A program made the translations under genes and the position numbers. A stretch of DNA of 64,000 bases, from the NCBI RefSeq assembly GCF_011762045.1, contig NZ_JAASQS010000012.1, forward strand, positions 1-64,000, written 5' to 3'. The DNA is from Rhizomicrobium electricum. GTDB lineage: Bacteria > Pseudomonadota > Alphaproteobacteria > Micropepsales > Micropepsaceae. Below are positions 44,149-51,620 of the stretch, piece by piece. The notes beneath the pieces are model-generated. The model saw nothing but the letters and a program-made list of their open reading frames with translations, searched no databases and was not told where the DNA came from. The stretch's first letter is position 1; each line of letters opens with the position of its first letter.

Positions 44149-44225
44149 GGGCCTGTAGCTCAGTTGGTTAGAGCTGGCCGCTCATAACGGTCTGGTCGCA
44201 GGTTCGAGTCCTGCCGGGCCCACCA
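44149..44225 (+). tRNA. tRNA with CAU anticodon (Ile2 more likely than Met)
   Basis: Begins GGGCCTGTAGCTCAGTTGG and ends with CGGGCCC, A and an encoded CCA. The anticodon stem GGCCG/CGGTC encloses CTCATAA, so the anticodon is CAT. The CTCATAA loop with GGTCGCAGG after it is more like tRNA-Ile2, whose C34 becomes lysidine, than elongator tRNA-Met; this assignment is from memory of relatives and needs the TilS determinants checked. Its 3' end is the integration site of the island that follows. Confidence 0.88.
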
Positions 44226-44226
44226 G
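44201..44226 (+). other. Left attachment site (attL) in tRNA 3' end
   Basis: GGTTCGAGTCCTGCCGGGCC followed by CACCAG, the T arm and acceptor end of the tRNA. The last 18 bases (44209-44226) are identical at 57501-57518 and the full 26 match at 24 positions. The integrase gene starts 85 bases further on. Confidence 0.9.
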
Positions 44227-44288
44227 CGTCTACGTAAGGCGTTGATCCGCCGCAACTCGTTGATCGAAATCGGCTTCTCGCATCGCTC

Positions 44289-44310
44289 TGTGACACCGTA
44301 GTGTGACACC
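44289..44310 (+). promoter_or_regulatory. Paired 9-bp direct repeats near attL, probable integrase arm sites
   Basis: TGTGACACC at 44289-44297 and again at 44302-44310, a 13-bp period, ending right at the integrase ATG. The same pair with the same period lies near attR (57415-57436). Confidence 0.65.
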
Positions 44311-46050
44311 ATGAGTGAGAACGACGTGCCCGGTTATCCTGGTTTGTATAGGCGTGATGGAAGCGATGTTTGGTACGTGCGGAAGAAGGTTCCGAGCGAA
44401 CTCCGCATCATCTACATCGGCGAGAACAAGGGCCTTCAACTTCGTAAGAGCCTGAAGACCTCCAACAAGAAGGAGGCCATCCGGCTCTACGCGTCGGCGA
44501 TGGCGGAGTTCGACCGCGAGTTCGAGTTGAAACGCGTCGAGGTGGACCAGAAGGACCATATCTCGCAGGTGCTGCTAACGGGAAGGCTCGAACGGCTCAC
44601 CGACACTGAGATCGACGCCCTGGTTTGGTCGTGGTGGCAGAAGCGGGCCGCGCTTCGGCAACCGAACATCGACGCGTTCGACCTGCGTGAGACCCTCGAT
44701 GTGATCGAGGACGATCTGCAGGCGGTGGTCGCGCCTCGCGCGGACGAAGAGGACCCAGCGAAGAGCGTCGCGGATCAGTTGCTGATCGACGTGGGCATCG
44801 TGGCTCGCCCGCGGAAGATCGGTGCGATCACTACGGTCGCGAAATCGCCGCTCGTGGACAGGACATCGGCGCAGTACCGCTATCTGTGTGATCGCGTGCG
44901 CATCGCCCTGGAGATCGAATGCAAGCTCGCCAGGGATCACCTCAAGGGCGAACGCTCCGCTCCTGCCGATCCGGTGTTCAACCCCGCGAGCGGGCTTCCC
45001 TTGCGGTCCAGTGGGGCTTCCTCGCCGAGAAACGTCGGCCAGTTGCTCACCGCGTACCGCTCCGAGCGCGAGAAGGAGTTCGGGACGGAGAGCACGGCGC
45101 GGAAGTTCGGTCTCCTGTTCAAGGTCATCGAGGAGGTCCTCGGTCGCGAGTTACCCGTCGCGGAGATCAAGCGCGAGCACTGCGTCGAGGTGATGGCCTT
45201 TCTCCGGGCGCTGCCCCCGAACGCCACAAAGCGGTTCCGTGATCGGCCGCTCAAGGCGGCGAAGGAGACGGCCGAACTGGATCGGCTTCCGGGGCTCGCG
45301 CCGAAGACGGTGGGCACGTACATGCAGAACCTCGCCGCCATCTTGAACTGGGCAGAGAAGAGTGGCTGGGATGTCGATGTGAATACCAAGGGTCTGGTAC
45401 GTACCCGCGAGGCAATGGTGAAGCGCCGCGGCTTCACGCCCGACGAGCTGTCCACGTTGTTCTCCGAGCTGAGCAAGCTCCGCGATGTCCGCCCCACCCG
45501 CTTCTGGGTGCCCGCCATCGCGGCGTACACCGGCGCTCGCGCGGGGGAAATTTGTCAGCTCCGCGTCGAGGACGTGGTTGAAGAGCAAGGCGTCTGGTGC
45601 CTCAACCTGACCATGTTCGATGCGCGGGGGCGCAGGGCTATCGACAAGCGCCTCAAGACGCGTTCGAGCGAGCGGTTCGTGCCGCTGCACCCCGAGCTGC
45701 TGTCGTCGGGGTTGTTGACGTTCCTCGACACGCGGAAGAACGACGTACGCCTCTTCCCGGACTTGAAGCAGGGGCCGAAGGGCAACTACTCGCACGAGCT
45801 GTCGAAGTGGTTCGCCGCCTTCCTGGACCGGCTGAAGATGAAAGACCCCTGCCTCGTCTTCCACAGCTTCCGTCACGGCTTTCGCGATGCGTGCCGAGAC
45901 GCATTGATCGCTCAGGAGACCGCGGAGGCGCTCGGTGGCTGGACAGGGGAGAACCAAGCGACCCGGTACGGTGATCGCGGGCGCGTCCCGGTGCTCGCCG
46001 AAGCCATCGCGAGGATCAAGTACGGCGATTTCCGTCTTAGTGCTCCGTGA
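44311..46050 (+). CDS. Tyrosine site-specific integrase
   Basis: 579 residues. The catalytic residues of the tyrosine recombinases are visible: Arg410 in AYTGARAGEICQL, His518 and Arg521 in HSFRHGFRD, and the nucleophile Tyr553 in ATRYGDRG. The N-terminus (YPGLYRRDGSDVWYVRKKVPSELR) matches the small domain found in large proteobacterial island integrases. A core-binding helical segment is at about 240-330. It is oriented away from the tRNA, as usual. Arm-type repeats touch its start codon, so the protein could regulate its own expression. Confidence 0.95.
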   Translation: MSENDVPGYPGLYRRDGSDVWYVRKKVPSELRIIYIGENKGLQLRKSLKTSNKKEAIRLYASAMAEFDREFELKRVEVDQKDHISQVLLTGRLERLTDTEIDALVWSWWQKRAALRQPNIDAFDLRETLDVIEDDLQAVVAPRADEEDPAKSVADQLLIDVGIVARPRKIGAITTVAKSPLVDRTSAQYRYLCDRVRIALEIECKLARDHLKGERSAPADPVFNPASGLPLRSSGASSPRNVGQLLTAYRSEREKEFGTESTARKFGLLFKVIEEVLGRELPVAEIKREHCVEVMAFLRALPPNATKRFRDRPLKAAKETAELDRLPGLAPKTVGTYMQNLAAILNWAEKSGWDVDVNTKGLVRTREAMVKRRGFTPDELSTLFSELSKLRDVRPTRFWVPAIAAYTGARAGEICQLRVEDVVEEQGVWCLNLTMFDARGRRAIDKRLKTRSSERFVPLHPELLSSGLLTFLDTRKNDVRLFPDLKQGPKGNYSHELSKWFAAFLDRLKMKDPCLVFHSFRHGFRDACRDALIAQETAEALGGWTGENQATRYGDRGRVPVLAEAIARIKYGDFRLSAP

Positions 46051-46150
46051 TCGCGGCCTGTAGTCGCGAGGCCGCAGGGCTGCTTGCGAATCGGCTGTGC
46101 GCGCAGGAAAGGATTGCATTAACTGAAGGCAGTGCTGACCAGAAGAACCG

Positions 46151-46594
46151 ATGGCCGACAACGATCTCATTATCCGTCAGTTCGGCGGTGAACTTGGCAG
46201 TTTCTATTGCCCGGGGTGTGGTAGGCAAATTCTCCGGGCTGGTCAGTTACTACACACCGAGTGGTGTGACCATGTACTAGGTGCAATCGGGAACGAGCTT
46301 GCCTTTATCCCTGGGCCGAAAGTGACAAGGATCAAAGCTGCTGCGTGGCAGACGGTTATCGACCACAGTGCTGAGCAAGGTTACGAGGGGCCTGAGGATC
46401 CTCTGCTAATGGTGATGCCAGAGCGCGCGTTTTGCTTCTTGCTCATAGGAATTAACGACGTGGGGGAGCGCATCGGAATAACGTCGGTATTTTTGGACGT
46501 TGATTGGAAACGTCAGAACACCGCCGACCGATCGGGATCATCATCAAAGCGACTACCAAAGAACCGATCTCGGCGCCAAATCATTCTTGATTAG
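46151..46594 (+). CDS. Hypothetical protein with a zinc-ribbon-like start
   Basis: 147 residues, not recognised. The first part has FYCPGCGRQILRAG followed by LLHTEWCDHVLGAI, a possible Cys2-(His/Cys)2 metal site. The middle is mixed alpha/beta and the end is basic (SSKRLPKNRSRRQIILD). No signal peptide or membrane segment. It is 100 bases behind the integrase on the same strand, so it may be an accessory or excision-related protein, but this is only position. Confidence 0.55.
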   Translation: MADNDLIIRQFGGELGSFYCPGCGRQILRAGQLLHTEWCDHVLGAIGNELAFIPGPKVTRIKAAAWQTVIDHSAEQGYEGPEDPLLMVMPERAFCFLLIGINDVGERIGITSVFLDVDWKRQNTADRSGSSSKRLPKNRSRRQIILD

Positions 46595-46694
46595 GCCTCC
46601 GCACATAGCAGGCGATCGTGCCAACGTTCGACGACATTACGCGTTGCGATGTAAGACTGCACTGAAGAAGGCAAAGAGCTGCTCGTGACCCAGG

Positions 46695-46710
46695 TTGCAA
46701 CGCGTTGCAA
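46695..46710. promoter_or_regulatory. Operator-like palindrome, site 1
   Basis: TTGCAACGCGTTGCAA is a perfect inverted repeat (TTGCAAC-N2-GTTGCAA). Two more sites of the same form lie at 48284-48299 and 48317-48332. This one is in the gap behind the XRE gene's stop. Confidence 0.6.
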
Positions 46711-46751
46711 TGGGAAGGGTCTGCGGCCCTAGCAGCCAGCCCACGCCGGTC

Positions 46752-47156
46752 TCACGTCCGCTTTCTGACCTTCTTGGCTGCGCTGCCCCGCCCTCGGCGC
46801 GGCCGGGCTGCACGGCCACCAGCGGAGCCAAAACCTGACTGCTGAAGAAGACGCGCGCCGTCAATCAGCCACGCCACCTGCTCTTCGCTTAATCCCTGAA
46901 CCGCGGCTGAGATCCGGCTGGCCAGCGGCGGGGAGGTTTCTCCGAACAAATCCTGCGGACGAACATTGAGCGCCTTGGCGAGGGCAGTGATCGTCTCGAA
47001 GGATGGGGAAGCTCCGCCTTGTTCGATCCGGCGCACCCATTCCACCGACATGTCGATGGCTTCGGCGAGCTGCGGCTGCGTCATGCCGAGCCCGATGCGC
47101 ATTTCGCGCACACGCTTTCCGAAGATGTGTTCCAGACGAGCCATCAGCGCCTCCAC
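46752..47156 (-). CDS. XRE-family transcriptional regulator
   Basis: 134 residues (or 130 from the second ATG at 47144, MARLEHIFG). A Cro/CI-type helix-turn-helix occupies about residues 12-66: RVREMRIGLGMTQPQLAEAIDMSVEWVRRIEQGGASPSFETITALAKALN. The C-terminal half is helical and ends in a basic Arg/Lys tail. It is divergent from the membrane protein at 47232, with two overlapping palindromes in the shared promoter. A typical island or defence-locus repressor. Confidence 0.88.
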   Translation of the reverse strand: MEALMARLEHIFGKRVREMRIGLGMTQPQLAEAIDMSVEWVRRIEQGGASPSFETITALAKALNVRPQDLFGETSPPLASRISAAVQGLSEEQVAWLIDGARLLQQSGFGSAGGRAARPRRGRGSAAKKVRKRT

Positions 47157-47198
47157 GTATTGTGTGACGCGATCAGAGGCCTGCGGCGAGGAACTCTA

Positions 47199-47227
47199 AG
47201 TGCATGTCTAGACAGCACTCAGAGTGC
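47199..47227. promoter_or_regulatory. Overlapping palindromes in a divergent promoter
   Basis: AGTGC-A-TGTCTAGACA-GCACT (47199-47219) has a perfect TGTCTAGACA centre. GCACTC-A-GAGTGC (47215-47227) is a second perfect palindrome sharing the GCACT arm. They lie between the XRE gene and the membrane-protein gene and are the natural place for the XRE protein to bind. Confidence 0.55.
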
Positions 47228-47231
47228 TGGT

Positions 47232-48164
47232 ATGGTCCGGCCCCGCGGAATTGCGTTGCGGAGCGTGGAATTGGATACCCTTGTTGATGGTCTGACCTTT
47301 GTTTTCGTCCTTGGCGCCTTTATCCCCCTCTCAGCAGTCATCAAGCCGTGGGGGCCATTCAAGCGCCGACGGATCGGGGGTGTTGTTGCCCTTCTGGCTT
47401 TCATCGCCGGAGGGATGCTGATCCAGATGCCACCGGAGCGCCCCGCTGCTATCGCGCAGGCGGAATGGGATCGCCGCATCGCACTCTGCCGTGAGCACGC
47501 GGCTGGTCAGTTCAGGGATTGTGTTCGGGACACCGCAGAGCTGAAGAAGGCCGAACAGCAGGCGGACGAAGATAAGCGGGCAAAACTCGCCGAGGAACGC
47601 GCGGCGGCGGCGGCGAAATCGCCGGAGGCGAAGATAGGCCCAAGCGTATTGAAGCCGTACACGAAGAAGGACGACCCCGACATCTTTGCTGCCTGGGGAC
47701 CGAAAGGCGTTCAGCGCATCGAGGACCTGCGCAAAACGGCAGCCTACGGGGTTGCCAAGCAGGACAAGTGTGATGCTGTAGACCTAGTTGAAATTGCGGA
47801 CCAGCGTTCGAAGGCGCCCTCCAGGATCACCATCTACGTGCAGTGCCACAACGAGGCGCGGTACTTCCTGACGCAGGCTGAGATCGGCCGCGGGGTGTTC
47901 TTGAGCGAGGACGACCGCGATGAGGCCGTCAAGGCGGTACCGTTCCGGAACGCGTGCTCGGAGGGTACTCAGTCGATGCTCCGGTACCCGTCCTCCTACA
48001 ATCAGCACATCTTCGGCAGCGGTACCTTCACGGACGACGACGGTAATCATGGCATCACCGTGGACTTCGATGCCCAGAACGGCTTTGGCAACAAGATACC
48101 CCAAGTCGCCCAGTGCACTCTGATGCCGGATGGGAAGATCAAAATCCGCATCCACAACCGGTGA
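47232..48164 (+). CDS. Hypothetical membrane-anchored protein with coiled-coil segment
   Basis: 310 residues from the ATG giving MVRPRGIALRSVELD. Two hydrophobic helices lie at about 18-35 and 47-65. A charged, Ala/Glu/Lys-rich coiled-coil-like stretch follows (AELKKAEQQADEDKRAKLAEERAAAA), then a soluble domain of about 180 residues with several Cys (KQDKCDAVDLVEI, VQCHNEARYF, NACSEGTQS, VAQCTLMPDG). The last region resembles small secreted domains of unknown function. It is divergent from the XRE regulator. No known family is recognised. Confidence 0.6.
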   Translation: MVRPRGIALRSVELDTLVDGLTFVFVLGAFIPLSAVIKPWGPFKRRRIGGVVALLAFIAGGMLIQMPPERPAAIAQAEWDRRIALCREHAAGQFRDCVRDTAELKKAEQQADEDKRAKLAEERAAAAAKSPEAKIGPSVLKPYTKKDDPDIFAAWGPKGVQRIEDLRKTAAYGVAKQDKCDAVDLVEIADQRSKAPSRITIYVQCHNEARYFLTQAEIGRGVFLSEDDRDEAVKAVPFRNACSEGTQSMLRYPSSYNQHIFGSGTFTDDDGNHGITVDFDAQNGFGNKIPQVAQCTLMPDGKIKIRIHNR

Positions 48165-48283
48165 GGCGCCCAGGTCCTGAGATAGCGGGCGGCTTGAGAT
48201 CACGGCCAGCGCCCGCGCATGGGTTCCTGGGCCGATTTCCACCAGCAGATGTCGTCAAAACCGCCTCCCATGACCTCTAAATT

Positions 48284-48332
48284 TTGCAACAAGTTGCAAA
48301 TTGCGATAGGGAAAACTTGCAACCCGTTGCAA
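48284..48332. promoter_or_regulatory. Two operator-like palindromes, sites 2 and 3
   Basis: TTGCAACAAGTTGCAA (48284-48299) and TTGCAACCCGTTGCAA (48317-48332) are perfect inverted repeats with centres 33 bp apart, close to three helical turns, so two dimers would sit on one face of the DNA. They lie 48-96 bases upstream of the HNH gene. The same palindrome occurs at 46695. Confidence 0.65.
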
Positions 48333-48379
48333 CGGACGGCCGCGGTGAGGCGGAGCAGCCCCGGAGTTCGACCAGCGGG

Positions 48380-48832
48380 ATGACGTTTGACTTCGAACAC
48401 TATCTGACCCTGTTGGAGCCGTTCCGGGTGCCAGCGCCGCCCCTGCCCGGCCCGGATGCGCGCCTTGCCGAATGGCGGTGGCCACCACTTCGACCCTACA
48501 ACGGCTTCTCCGGCGAACTGCGCGTCCGTGTGTGGCAGCTCCAGCGCTTCGCACTCGATGCGGGGACCCTCGCCCGGCCGCAAGTTTGCTCAGTCTGCCG
48601 CAGCCGCGCACACGTCGGATTTCACAACGAGACCTACGCCGACCCTTGGAATATCATCCCGCTCTGTCATGCCTGCCACATGGCCGTACACGGGCGCTTC
48701 AGGCACCCGGATGCGTGGGCGCGGTTTCAAACCCAGCATCATCGATCCGGCGAAGAACAGTGGTTCGAGATGCTGCCCGGAACGCTTATCGCCTTGGACG
48801 GACGGCTGAGGGCGAACTCGCCCTCCGGGTAG
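48380..48832 (+). CDS. HNH-endonuclease-like zinc protein
   Basis: 150 residues from the ATG giving MTFDFEHYLTLLEPF. A treble-clef/HNH-like core is visible: CSVCRSRAHVGFHNETYADPWNIIPLCHACHMAVHGRF. It has the CxxC pair, a later CHxC pair and a final His. The DPWNIIPLCHACHMAVH half is typical of HNH proteins, though the first catalytic His is not in the standard DHI context, so nuclease activity is uncertain. Two operator-like palindromes precede it and the TIR-caspase operon begins about 90 bases after it. Confidence 0.7.
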   Translation: MTFDFEHYLTLLEPFRVPAPPLPGPDARLAEWRWPPLRPYNGFSGELRVRVWQLQRFALDAGTLARPQVCSVCRSRAHVGFHNETYADPWNIIPLCHACHMAVHGRFRHPDAWARFQTQHHRSGEEQWFEMLPGTLIALDGRLRANSPSG

Positions 48833-48892
48833 CCCCCCGCGCACGGTCGGCAACAGTGCACCACGATTTTCCGTTAGCCACGTCTGTGATCG

Positions 48893-48901
48893 TGCTAGAA
48901 T
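48893..48901 (+). promoter_or_regulatory. Extended -10 promoter candidate for the TIR-caspase operon
   Basis: TGCTAGAAT is an extended -10 (TGN then TAGAAT), placed 24-32 bases upstream of the TIR start codon, with GGAGGGG as ribosome site between. No good -35 is evident, which is acceptable for an extended -10. Confidence 0.4.
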
Positions 48902-48924
48902 ACGGTTTGATTTGGAGGGGCATC

Positions 48925-49296
48925 ATGGCTGATAAGAAAGTCGTATTCGTAGCCTTCGCCATCGAAGATGAGCGGCAGCGAGATTTCCTGAAGGGGCAAT
49001 CCCTTCATCCACGCGCGCCCTACGAATTCATCGATATGTCGGTGAAGACTGCATATGAGTCAGAGTGGAAAGATAAGGTCCGCACGCGCATCAAGCGTTC
49101 GGACGGTGTGATCGTCCTCGTCAGCAAGAATTCGCTGACGTCTGCGGGACAAAAGTGGGAAGTGGCTTGCGCCAAAGAGGAGCATAAGAAAATCCGGGGT
49201 ATCTGGGCTTACTCAGATGACCGGACGAATCTGGAAGGAGTTACGACCTACACCTGGAGCGACAACAACATCAGCAACTTCATAGACTCGCTCTAG
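48925..49296 (+). CDS. TIR-like (DUF1863/ThsB-type) signalling protein
   Basis: 123 residues forming a single compact TIR-like domain. The first strand is [18 protein letters not shown]. The middle strands are [39 protein letters not shown], with Glu79 (WEVAC) in the position of the catalytic Glu of NAD-cleaving TIRs (W-x-x-x-E-I in SARM1, RYEI in ThsB). It is the short Thoeris ThsB-like type with no extra domain. GGAGGGG precedes the ATG. It is followed two bases later by a caspase-like protease, so the pair fits a system in which a TIR-made nucleotide switches on a protease. The product and phage trigger are unknown. Confidence 0.8.
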   Translation: MADKKVVFVAFAIEDERQRDFLKGQSLHPRAPYEFIDMSVKTAYESEWKDKVRTRIKRSDGVIVLVSKNSLTSAGQKWEVACAKEEHKKIRGIWAYSDDRTNLEGVTTYTWSDNNISNFIDSL

Positions 49297-49298
49297 GT

Positions 49299-50291
49299 AT
49301 GCGCAAAGCCCTGATCGTCGGCATCGATCACTACACGCACCTGCCCCCATTGTCCGGATGCGTAAACGACGCCTACGGCGTGAAAAACGCCCTGGAGCAC
49401 CACGCAGACGGAACCAAGAACTTCGTCACACCAAAACTCCTGTTGGGAAGCGGTCCTGCAGACGTCGTAACAAGGGTTGAACTCCGTACCGCCATTCAAG
49501 AACTGTTCGCCGACGACGCGGAGATTGCGCTGTTCTACTTTGCAGGACACGGCTGCGTCGAAGACACTGGTGGCTACCTTTGCGCTGGCGACAGCGATAC
49601 CGGTGACGATGGTATCGCGCTTAATGACGTGATCACCTGGGCGAGCAATTCGCCCGCCAAGAATAAGGTGATCATTCTTGATAGCTGTCATAGCGGCAGC
49701 GCCGGAAATAGGCCCACTGCAGGCAGCACGGCAGAAATCAAAGAAGGTATGACGATTTTGACCGCGTCCACCGCACGGCAGTCTGCGATGGAAACACCGG
49801 GGGGCGGAGCAGGCGTCTTCACCTCGCTGCTAATCGACGCTCTGAATGGCGCGGCCATGAATCTCGTCGGTGATGTCACTCCCGGTAGCGTTTATGCTCA
49901 CATCGATCAGTCGTTAGGGCCGTGGGCTCAGCGCCCCATGTTCAAAACCCACGTGAAGTCCTTCGTGTCTCTGCGCCGTGCAACACCTCCAATACCCTTG
50001 GCGGAACTCCAAGCCTTGGCCAAGCACTTTCCATCACCCGGATTCAAGTTCGCCTTGGACCCCGCCTACGAGCCGGAACGTACCAAAGAGCAGCTCGAAG
50101 ACCCTTCGATCCCACGACCTGATCCAAAGAAAAACGAGGTCTTTGCGGTCTTGCAGCAGTATGTCAAAGTCAACCTTGTTCGCCCTGTAGGAGCGAAACA
50201 CATGTGGCACGCAGCCATGAACAGCAAGGCATGCGAGCTGACAGTACTGGGTGAGCACTACCGGAATTTGGTTGCGCAGGGCCTAATTTGA
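49299..50291 (+). CDS. Caspase-like (C14) protease, predicted effector
   Basis: 330 residues. The caspase-fold catalytic pair is clear: His84 in [14 protein letters not shown] and Cys130 in [13 protein letters not shown]. The N-terminus [31 protein letters not shown] is the standard metacaspase-like start. A C-terminal region of about 120 residues (from about 210) has no recognised fold and may sense the TIR product. It is two bases behind the TIR gene and its stop abuts the next start, so the three genes are one operon. In known TIR-caspase defence (type IV Thoeris) the protease is activated by a TIR-made cyclic nucleotide and kills or arrests the infected cell. Confidence 0.87.
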   Translation: MRKALIVGIDHYTHLPPLSGCVNDAYGVKNALEHHADGTKNFVTPKLLLGSGPADVVTRVELRTAIQELFADDAEIALFYFAGHGCVEDTGGYLCAGDSDTGDDGIALNDVITWASNSPAKNKVIILDSCHSGSAGNRPTAGSTAEIKEGMTILTASTARQSAMETPGGGAGVFTSLLIDALNGAAMNLVGDVTPGSVYAHIDQSLGPWAQRPMFKTHVKSFVSLRRATPPIPLAELQALAKHFPSPGFKFALDPAYEPERTKEQLEDPSIPRPDPKKNEVFAVLQQYVKVNLVRPVGAKHMWHAAMNSKACELTVLGEHYRNLVAQGLI

Positions 50292-50570
50292 ATGACCGAC
50301 GACGATATCGATGGTCTGCTCGCCCGGTTGGTGGAGCGGCTTGCTTCGGTCGAACACGAGCGATGGTCACACTGGCAGAGGTACCTTCATAGCAAGTGCG
50401 TTCCTCAGGCTGACGGTACGCTCGTGATACCCAAAGAGCTGGTCGAGATATGGTCCAGACAGAGCTCGACCTCATATGCGGGGTTGTCGGAGGTCGAAAA
50501 GCAGAGTGACCGTGAACAGGTCCAGCGATATCTACCGCTCATTGCCGAAGCACTAAAGGCGAGCCGGTAA
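50292..50570 (+). CDS. Small RyR-domain-like protein
   Basis: 92 residues. The pattern LASVEHERWSHWQRYLHSK ... TSYAGLSEVEKQSDREQVQRYLPLI resembles the RyR fold: a His-Glu-x-x-Trp helix, then a Tyr-x-x-Leu-(S/P)-x-x-(E)-K-x-x-D-R helix. Prokaryotic RyR domains have been suggested to sense ligands in nucleotide-signalling conflict systems. It starts immediately at the stop of the caspase gene. A third gene of this kind could be a ligand sensor or a regulator or immunity factor for the protease. The family call is moderate; the role is inference. Confidence 0.6.
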   Translation: MTDDDIDGLLARLVERLASVEHERWSHWQRYLHSKCVPQADGTLVIPKELVEIWSRQSSTSYAGLSEVEKQSDREQVQRYLPLIAEALKASR

Positions 50571-50654
50571 CGATCTGGGCGTGCGGCACCAACTCTGTTG
50601 AATCGCTGCTAGAGTTATGTCTCATGTCTCGGAACGGTCGTTCCGAGGTTTGAT

Positions 50655-51365
50655 ATGCCCACTCGCTTCGTTGCCTACTACCGGGTCAGCACCGCCAAGC
50701 AGGGCGCTTCCGGCCTTGGCCTAGATGCTCAGCGCCGCGCGGTCGAGGAATACGTGAAGTCGGCGAAGGGTTCTCTGCTGGGGTCGTTCGAGGAAATCGA
50801 GAGCGGGAAGCGCAACGACCGTCCAGCCCTCGCGCGGGCGCTGGCCCACTGCCGCATGACCGGCGCGAAGCTGCTCATCGCCAAGTTGGATCGGCTGAGC
50901 CGCAACGTGGCGTTCCTCGCCAACCTCATGGAGGGCGACGTGGACTTCGTCGCCTGCGACATGCCAACGGCGAACAACCTCACAATCCACATTCTCGCCG
51001 CGGTAGCGCAGGCGGAGCGCGAAGCCATCTCAGCGCGCACGAAGGCGGCACTGGCATCGATCAAAGAGCGCCTCGATGCGGGTGAGGAGTACATCTCCCG
51101 CCGCTCCGGCAGGCCCATCGGTCGCCTGGGGGGGCCAAACGGGTTGACGGTCTCCCGGCCGGATTTGGGCACCGCCGCCGTGATCACCAGGGCGAATGAG
51201 CACGCAAAGCGGCTGGAGCCCACAGTCCGCACACTGAGGAACGAGGGGATGTCCTACGCCGCCATCGCCGCCCGCTTGACCGACCTTGGTGCTGCCACGC
51301 CGCGGGGCGGAGCTTGGACCGCCATGGGCGTGAAGCGTGTGCTGTCCCGGCTGGAAACGATGTGA
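50655..51365 (+). CDS. Serine recombinase (resolvase/invertase family)
   Basis: 236 residues. The catalytic N-terminal domain is FVAYYRVSTAKQGASGLGLDAQRRAVEEYV, with the active Ser in RVSTAKQ and the conserved Arg pair in AKLDRLSRNVAFL. A C-terminal helix-turn-helix is seen in MSYAAIAARLTDLGAATPRGGAWTAMGVKRVLSRL. It may resolve or invert DNA within the island or be a second mobility gene. GTTTGATATG contains the start, with a weak ribosome site. The 255-base gap behind it (51366-51620) shows no supported gene. Confidence 0.92.
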   Translation: MPTRFVAYYRVSTAKQGASGLGLDAQRRAVEEYVKSAKGSLLGSFEEIESGKRNDRPALARALAHCRMTGAKLLIAKLDRLSRNVAFLANLMEGDVDFVACDMPTANNLTIHILAAVAQAEREAISARTKAALASIKERLDAGEEYISRRSGRPIGRLGGPNGLTVSRPDLGTAAVITRANEHAKRLEPTVRTLRNEGMSYAAIAARLTDLGAATPRGGAWTAMGVKRVLSRLETM

Positions 51366-51620
51366 TCTCGCACTCGCGGCAGCGTCCTGCCATGCAGACC
51401 GAAGTAATGTCCACACATCGCCGCGATGGAGCATCCCTGGGGCACTTCGCCAAATTGTGCGGCGTGCGCCGTGCTGCGATCCAGCGCGTCGAGAAGCGCG
51501 CGGCGTGGTCATCCCGGCAATTTGTCCATAGTGCCCGGCGATGCCCGCGCTGGGTCAGACCCCCGCACCGACATCTCTATAGAGCAGCAAACTTCAATTC
51601 ATGAGCAACATCATCGTCCC

